From the NCBI GenBank assembly GCA_024280035.1, contig JAJRQV010000083.1, positions 1 to 56,608 on the forward strand: a DNA stretch of 56,608 nt, in the 5' to 3' direction. This DNA is from Campylobacterales bacterium (lineage in GTDB: Bacteria > Campylobacterota > Campylobacteria > Campylobacterales > Sulfurimonadaceae). The notes under the pieces were generated by a model. The model made no database searches and was not told where the DNA came from. It worked only from the letters and a program-made list of their open reading frames with translations. This document shows, in pieces, positions 52,664 through 56,608 of the stretch. The first letter of the stretch is position 1, and every line of letters starts with the position of its first letter. Position numbers and translations under genes: made by a program.

Positions 52664-53350
52664 TTAGTTTTCTTGAGTTTTTATTTCATCTTTAATCCCT
52701 TGAAAAAAGAGTTTATGTGTGTAGCGTGAGAAGAGATACTCTTTTGCATTAAACAAGGTTTCAAACATAATCTTCCATAAGGTTGTTTGATTGTCTTCAT
52801 TTCTAATATCGCAAAACTTATCTTTAACCTGATACTCGATTGAGGCAAGCTCTCGTGCATGATGGACATAAGCCTTTAGAAGCTCATAATCTAAATCCAC
52901 CTCTTTAAAATCCTCAACTAAGCGAATAATAGCAGCTTCTTTGTCTGTAAAATCATCAGGACTAAGAGGCATTAAAATACCATCATCTAAAAGTGTATCT
53001 AGGAGTTTGGTATCAACATCATAAAATGCTATAAACTCTTTTTTACTAAAGTGCTGAGCATTAAGAGGTATATTGCTGAGCGTGTGCATAAGTGGAGCTA
53101 ACCTAGCGGCTGAACTGGAGAGGCTTTCATCTCTGTTTTCAAGTGCAACTCTTATCTGCTCATTACTACTGCCTAACTCGTTTTTCATATATTTAATGTA
53201 CTCAATGCGTTCAGCATGCTCATTATTGTAACGATGAACATTAGACTTTAGTTTTTTAGCCTCAGGTAAAAGACCTTCTCTAATGTAGTATAAAATAGTT
53301 GATTTAGGTGTACCTGTTTTGGCGACAAGTTCAGATATTTTATACTCCAT
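52664..53350 (-). CDS. MerR family transcriptional regulator
   Basis: A 228-aa protein with an N-terminal MerR winged helix: YKISELVAKTGTPKSTILYYIREGLLP, then HRYNNEHAERIEYIKYMKNEL. The C-terminal ~150 residues are helical with no Cys cluster typical of metal sensors, so the inducer is unknown. It is divergent from the AhpD-like gene, and a perfect palindrome lies in the shared 108-bp promoter region, so it probably controls that gene. Confidence 0.9.
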   Translation of the reverse strand: MEYKISELVAKTGTPKSTILYYIREGLLPEAKKLKSNVHRYNNEHAERIEYIKYMKNELGSSNEQIRVALENRDESLSSSAARLAPLMHTLSNIPLNAQHFSKKEFIAFYDVDTKLLDTLLDDGILMPLSPDDFTDKEAAIIRLVEDFKEVDLDYELLKAYVHHARELASIEYQVKDKFCDIRNEDNQTTLWKIMFETLFNAKEYLFSRYTHKLFFQGIKDEIKTQEN

Positions 53351-53399
53351 TTAGTTAACCTTTTTAAGTTTATATATAAGAATTATACCCTATAATCTA

Positions 53400-53426
53400 A
53401 AAACGTTAACCTTAACTTAACGTTTT
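53400..53426. promoter_or_regulatory. Operator-like palindrome in the merR/ahpD-like promoter region
   Basis: Perfect 10-bp arms AAAACGTTAA / TTAACGTTTT separated by 7 bp, between the divergent MerR and AhpD-like genes. A plus-strand TATAAT lies just left of it at 53392-53397. This is the size and symmetry of a MerR-type operator; binding by the adjacent regulator is inference. Confidence 0.65.
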
Positions 53427-53458
53427 GAGTTAGATTAAGATAAATAGAGGATACTACT

Positions 53459-53989
53459 ATGGCACATATTGATTTACCAGAATTTAAGCAGATGAGCCCT
53501 GCAATTCAAGATAAGGCAAGACCTATCTTAGAAAAGACAGGAAAACTAGGAGAAATTTTTAAACTTTTAGCGATAGATGAAAAGGTTTATTTTGCAACTG
53601 ATGTAATGATTCAAAAATACCTTTTAGATGAGACAACACTCTCTTATGATATTAAAGAGTCTATTGCACTTTTGATTTCTGTAGAAAATGGCTGTAAAAT
53701 GTGTGTGGATGTACACAAAAGTATTGCAAAAATGCTTGGGCTTTCACAAGAACGTATTGAGCAGGTACTTCAAGGGGTTGACTCTATTGATACTTCTGAT
53801 GAAGAAAAAGCACTACTGAATTTTTGTATTAAAGCCTCAGGAAAAGATAATTATAAAATCTTAAAAGAAGAAATTGATGCCTTGAAAGAGATGGGTTACT
53901 CGGATGTTCAAGTGATTGAAGCCGTTGCCATTACAGGCTATTTTAATTATATCAACACCCTTTCAAATGTTTTTGCCTTAGGTGAATAA
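53459..53989 (+). CDS. AhpD-like carboxymuconolactone decarboxylase family protein
   Basis: A 176-aa all-helical protein. The AhpD redox motif ExxCxxCxxxH is intact (E76, C79, C82, H86 in VENGCKMCVDVHKS), so a thiol-based peroxide or disulfide reductase role is more likely than decarboxylation. GAGG precedes the ATG. It is divergent from the MerR regulator and followed within 1 nt by the DsrE-like gene. Confidence 0.88.
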   Translation: MAHIDLPEFKQMSPAIQDKARPILEKTGKLGEIFKLLAIDEKVYFATDVMIQKYLLDETTLSYDIKESIALLISVENGCKMCVDVHKSIAKMLGLSQERIEQVLQGVDSIDTSDEEKALLNFCIKASGKDNYKILKEEIDALKEMGYSDVQVIEAVAITGYFNYINTLSNVFALGE

Positions 53990-53990
53990 G

Positions 53991-54440
53991 ATGTTTATAA
54001 AACTTATGCTCTTTTTATTTATGTTGAGCAGTTTAGTTCATGCTAATGAGTATAAGGTGGTGTTTGACTGCAGTGCAAAAGATGCTCGTTTTGTAATGGG
54101 ACGTATGATATTAATAGAAAGAACCATTAAGATGATAAAAGAGCAGGGCAATACGGCACTTGTTGCTTTAACGCTTCATGGGGGTTGTGTTGCTATGGTT
54201 TCTAAAAATTATGATGAGATTGTTGCAGACGAGGATATGGACTATATTCAAAAAGCACAAGAGAGTATTACTCGATTAAAAAAAGAGAAAAATGTTGAGG
54301 TTGTAGTCTGTGCCATGTCATTAAATGCAAATACAATTGATGAAGATGATGTACTGCCTTTTATAAAAATAACACCCAACAGTTTTATAGATACGATTGG
54401 GTATCAAAATGATGGATATGCTCTAATGAGCTTTAAATAG
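53991..54440 (+). CDS. Periplasmic DsrE/F-like protein
   Basis: A 149-aa protein read from ATG 53991 (AGGTGA upstream); a GTG three codons earlier overlaps the previous stop. Signal peptide at about 1-18 (KLMLFLFMLSSLVHA). The rest is a DsrE-type alpha/beta fold (YKVVFDCSAKDARFVMGRM, then VALTLHGGCVAMVSKNYDEI, then VEVVVCAMSLNAN). The Cys in FDCSAKDA, GGCVAM and VVCAM may handle sulfur. Linked to the AhpD-like gene, suggesting a small redox/sulfur unit. Confidence 0.78.
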   Translation: MFIKLMLFLFMLSSLVHANEYKVVFDCSAKDARFVMGRMILIERTIKMIKEQGNTALVALTLHGGCVAMVSKNYDEIVADEDMDYIQKAQESITRLKKEKNVEVVVCAMSLNANTIDEDDVLPFIKITPNSFIDTIGYQNDGYALMSFK

Positions 54441-54448
54441 GAAAAATT

Positions 54449-55255
54449 ATGGTTCAAGATATAATTGTTTATCCCCAAACACCCAGTTTGGGATATAACG
54501 TAGATATTAGGGTTTTTGATAAAGAGGTACTTGAATTAATTCAAGACCTAAAAGATACAATAGAAGCGAATAACTTAAAAGCTTTAGCTGCTTTTCAAAT
54601 TGGCTCCTCTAAGTCAGTGATTGTTGTGAAAAAAGAGGATGGAGAATTCTTAGAACTTATTAATATTCGAATGTTTAAAAGAGAAGGTACGGTAATAACA
54701 AGGGAGAGTACAGCGTATTTTCCTGGTCTTAGTGCAGAAGTTAAAAGATATAAAAAAATAACAATAAGTTATCAAGATATTGCAGGAACACAGCAGTATT
54801 TAGAGGCTGATGGCGAGTTGGCTATTACGCTTCAAAGAAAATATGATTATATCTTTGGTGGGAACTTTAGACTTAGATTAGATGAAGATGAAAAAAAACT
54901 TTTTGATGCAAAACTGGAGTTTGGAACAGATGTAATTGATAAAAATGATTGTCCAACAACCTTTAAACGTGATGTTCTTCTAAAAGGGTTTAATTATCTA
55001 CTAATTGCTAGTGTAATTGGTGTTTTAATAAGTTTCTTTTTAGGCGATGAAAGTTTAAAGGTTTTAGTTCAGATAGAAAATTATACCATGTTTGTGATGT
55101 TGGGCACACTTCTTGTTTACTTCTTTTATGCGCAGTATGAGGGTAAACAGTATAAGCACTGTACCTCGTGTCAAATAGGAAATATTATAGGCACATGTAT
55201 TATTTCATTGGCTAAATTATTGGGCGTATTTATTTTTTATTACTTTTTAGTTTAA
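54449..55255 (+). CDS. Degenerate peptide deformylase homologue with C-terminal membrane helices
   Basis: A 268-aa protein. Residues 1-150 follow the peptide deformylase layout but the catalytic motifs are lost: GxGxAAxQ reads LKALAAFQ (43-50), EGCLS reads ESTAY (Cys replaced near 88), and HExDH reads RKYDY (130-134), so both His ligands and the catalytic Glu are missing. After it come three membrane helices (about 182-198, 212-228 and 244-266) with a short loop containing HCTSC. It cannot deformylate by the known mechanism. A ligand-binding or sensor role is inferred. It follows the DsrE-like gene by 8 nt. Confidence 0.75.
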   Translation: MVQDIIVYPQTPSLGYNVDIRVFDKEVLELIQDLKDTIEANNLKALAAFQIGSSKSVIVVKKEDGEFLELINIRMFKREGTVITRESTAYFPGLSAEVKRYKKITISYQDIAGTQQYLEADGELAITLQRKYDYIFGGNFRLRLDEDEKKLFDAKLEFGTDVIDKNDCPTTFKRDVLLKGFNYLLIASVIGVLISFFLGDESLKVLVQIENYTMFVMLGTLLVYFFYAQYEGKQYKHCTSCQIGNIIGTCIISLAKLLGVFIFYYFLV

Positions 55256-55306
55256 GCATAGATTTAATTAACTTTTAAACCCGACCTAAGTTGAAGTTAA
55301 TCTGGT

Positions 55307-55312
55307 TATAAT
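55307..55312 (+). promoter_or_regulatory. -10 box upstream of the second DEAD-box gene
   Basis: TATAAT in GGTTATAATTTAAC, about 115 nt before the helicase start. The long leader contains repeated GACTGACTC/GACCGACTCAC-like segments but no clear hairpin. Confidence 0.4.
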
Positions 55313-55427
55313 TTAACTAACTTCAGCGCCCATCGGTCGGTGACTGACTCCGTTTTTAACTAAAACAAAACCCCCTTCAAACTAGACCGACTCACATAAG
55401 TGACAGGTTTGAACCCAAAGATTATTA

Positions 55428-56608
55428 TTGAAATTTACAGAGCTCGGTCTTAATGACCATATTTTACGTGCTATTAAAGAGCAAGGCTACACTGAACCCA
55501 CTCCTATTCAAGCTAAGGCAATCCCTTTAGTTTTAGAAGGTAAAGATGTACTTGCTGGCGCACAAACAGGAACAGGAAAAACAGCAGGTTTTACTTTACC
55601 GATTTTACAACTTCTTTCTAAAAAACCTAAGCCTCAGGGCAAAAGAAAAGTACAGGTATTAGTGCTTACTCCTACGCGTGAACTTGCGGCTCAAGTAGCT
55701 GAAAGTGTTAGAACGTATGGAAAATATCTTCCTTTTAAGTCTATGGTTATTTTTGGTGGTGTGAGCATTAATCCTCAGATTCATACGCTTAAACAAGGTG
55801 TTGATCTTGTTATTGGAACACCAGGGCGTATCTTAGACCTTATGAATCAAAGAGCCTTAGACCTTCGTAATGTTGAGCATTTCATCTTAGATGAAGCCGA
55901 CAGAATGTTAGACATGGGTTTCATCCATGACATTAAAAAGATTTTAAAAGTTCTTCCACAAAAACGTCAAAATCTTCTTTTCTCAGCAACCTTTTCAAAA
56001 GAGATTAAAACATTAGCCGATGGGCTTTTAAACTCTCCTATTTTAATTGAAGTAGCTAGAGATAATGAGACTTCAGCTCAGGTTGAACAGATTGTTTACC
56101 CTGTAGACAAGGGTCGTAAACGTGAGCTTCTTTCTCAACTTATTATAGAAGAAAAATGGGCACATGTTTTAGTCTTTACCCGTACTAAACATATGGCAAA
56201 TCGTCTTGCTGAACAGCTTGACAAAGATGGTATACCCTCAGCAGCTATTCATGGGAACAAGAGCCAAAATGCACGAACAAAAGCACTTTCTCAGTTTAAA
56301 GATGGAAAAGTAAAAGTACTTGTGGCAACAGATATTGCGGCACGTGGAATTGATATTGATCAGCTTGCTTATGTTGTAAATTACGAACTTCCTAATGTTC
56401 CTGAAGATTATGTTCACCGTATTGGTAGAACGGGTCGTGCAGGAAATACAGGTCAGGCTATCTCTTTAGTCTGTGTTGATGAACATGAATACCTAAGAAG
56501 TATTGAAGCACTTATTCGAAAGCGTGTTCCTCAGGTTCAAATTAAAGGTTTCTTACCAGACCCAAGCATTAAAGCAGAAAAAATTAACCAAGGTGGTGGA
56601 CGTGGAAG
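55428..56608 (+). CDS. rhlE: DEAD-box RNA helicase (RhlE-like), cut by the window end
   Basis: An open frame from TTG at 55428 (K-F-T-E-L-G-L follows, the usual RhlE start with TTG in the Met position) to the window end, at least 393 codons. Motifs: [23 protein letters not shown] (45-52), [29 protein letters not shown] and [10 protein letters not shown]. No ATG lies nearby and no clear Shine-Dalgarno precedes the TTG. The C-terminal extension is only partly visible. It is the second DEAD-box gene here, differing from the DbpA-type at 48501. Confidence 0.92.
   Translation, partial: MKFTELGLNDHILRAIKEQGYTEPTPIQAKAIPLVLEGKDVLAGAQTGTGKTAGFTLPILQLLSKKPKPQGKRKVQVLVLTPTRELAAQVAESVRTYGKYLPFKSMVIFGGVSINPQIHTLKQGVDLVIGTPGRILDLMNQRALDLRNVEHFILDEADRMLDMGFIHDIKKILKVLPQKRQNLLFSATFSKEIKTLADGLLNSPILIEVARDNETSAQVEQIVYPVDKGRKRELLSQLIIEEKWAHVLVFTRTKHMANRLAEQLDKDGIPSAAIHGNKSQNARTKALSQFKDGKVKVLVATDIAARGIDIDQLAYVVNYELPNVPEDYVHRIGRTGRAGNTGQAISLVCVDEHEYLRSIEALIRKRVPQVQIKGFLPDPSIKAEKINQGGGRG

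Overview
The window is AT-rich chromosomal DNA from a member of the Campylobacterota (Epsilonproteobacteria), most likely a free-living marine Sulfurimonas/Sulfurovum/Arcobacter-type organism. The best marker is hobA, a DnaA-binding replication gene known from this phylum. It sits in the order queA-tatC-tatB-(small ORF)-hemW-rppH-lysC-hobA-holB-folP, which matches my recollection of the Campylobacter arrangement. The rpsF-ssb-rpsR and holA-rnr pairs and the minDE/dprA cluster fit the same group. Nearly all of the window is densely packed core chromosome. I see no insertion sequence, prophage, CRISPR array, rRNA or tRNA.

Layout. 1-3.2 kb: an exported OmpA-domain protein and an ankyrin protein. 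3.3-5.2 kb: rpsF-ssb-rpsR with a structured leader and a structured ssb-rpsR spacer. 5.2-9.1 kb: a four-gene binding-protein-dependent ABC operon whose first gene encodes an exported lectin-like protein. 9.1-12.9 kb: holA, rnr and an HDOD gene. 13-18.7 kb: a frameshifted Sel1 gene, ilvC, clpS, and minD-minE-polysaccharide deacetylase-dprA. 18.7-23.6 kb on the minus strand: an EAL/HDOD protein, queA, tatC, tatB, hemW. 23.7-28.5 kb: rppH, a large inverted-repeat leader, lysC, hobA, an interrupted holB, folP, and two related small proteins. 28.5-36.7 kb on the minus strand: a PiT transporter, a secreted cyclophilin, a P-loop helicase-like protein with a displaced stop, HU, an HTH module, a DUF342 protein, a coiled-coil protein and a class III cyclase-like protein. 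36.8-56.6 kb: pyk, a decaying small-gene cluster, a frameshifted agmatine deiminase, alr, two RluA-type synthases, an MFS pump, an NlpC/P60 lipoprotein, an ADP-ribosylglycohydrolase, an OmpR-type regulator, an exported heptad-repeat protein, two DEAD-box helicases, a membrane-anchored M16 peptidase, and a MerR-AhpD-DsrE group followed by a degenerate membrane-bound peptide deformylase homologue.

Most striking is a set of coding lesions in otherwise intact genes. There are in-frame stops in holB, the P-loop protein and a small exported protein; single-base frameshifts in the agmatine deiminase (in an A7 tract) and the Sel1 gene; and near-cognate starts (ATT for hemW, ATC for a small exported protein). 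Other genes here end normally at TAG, TAA and TGA, so global recoding is unlikely. Sequence error, recent decay, or local readthrough and slippage remain open.

Other notable items are the ~30-nt inverted repeat enclosing the rppH-lysC gap and covering the lysC ribosome-binding site, the catalytically dead membrane-bound peptide deformylase homologue, a perfect 10+7+10 operator-like palindrome in the merR/ahpD-like promoter region, and two short genes (a 29-aa membrane peptide and a 45-aa lipoprotein) that are easy to miss.
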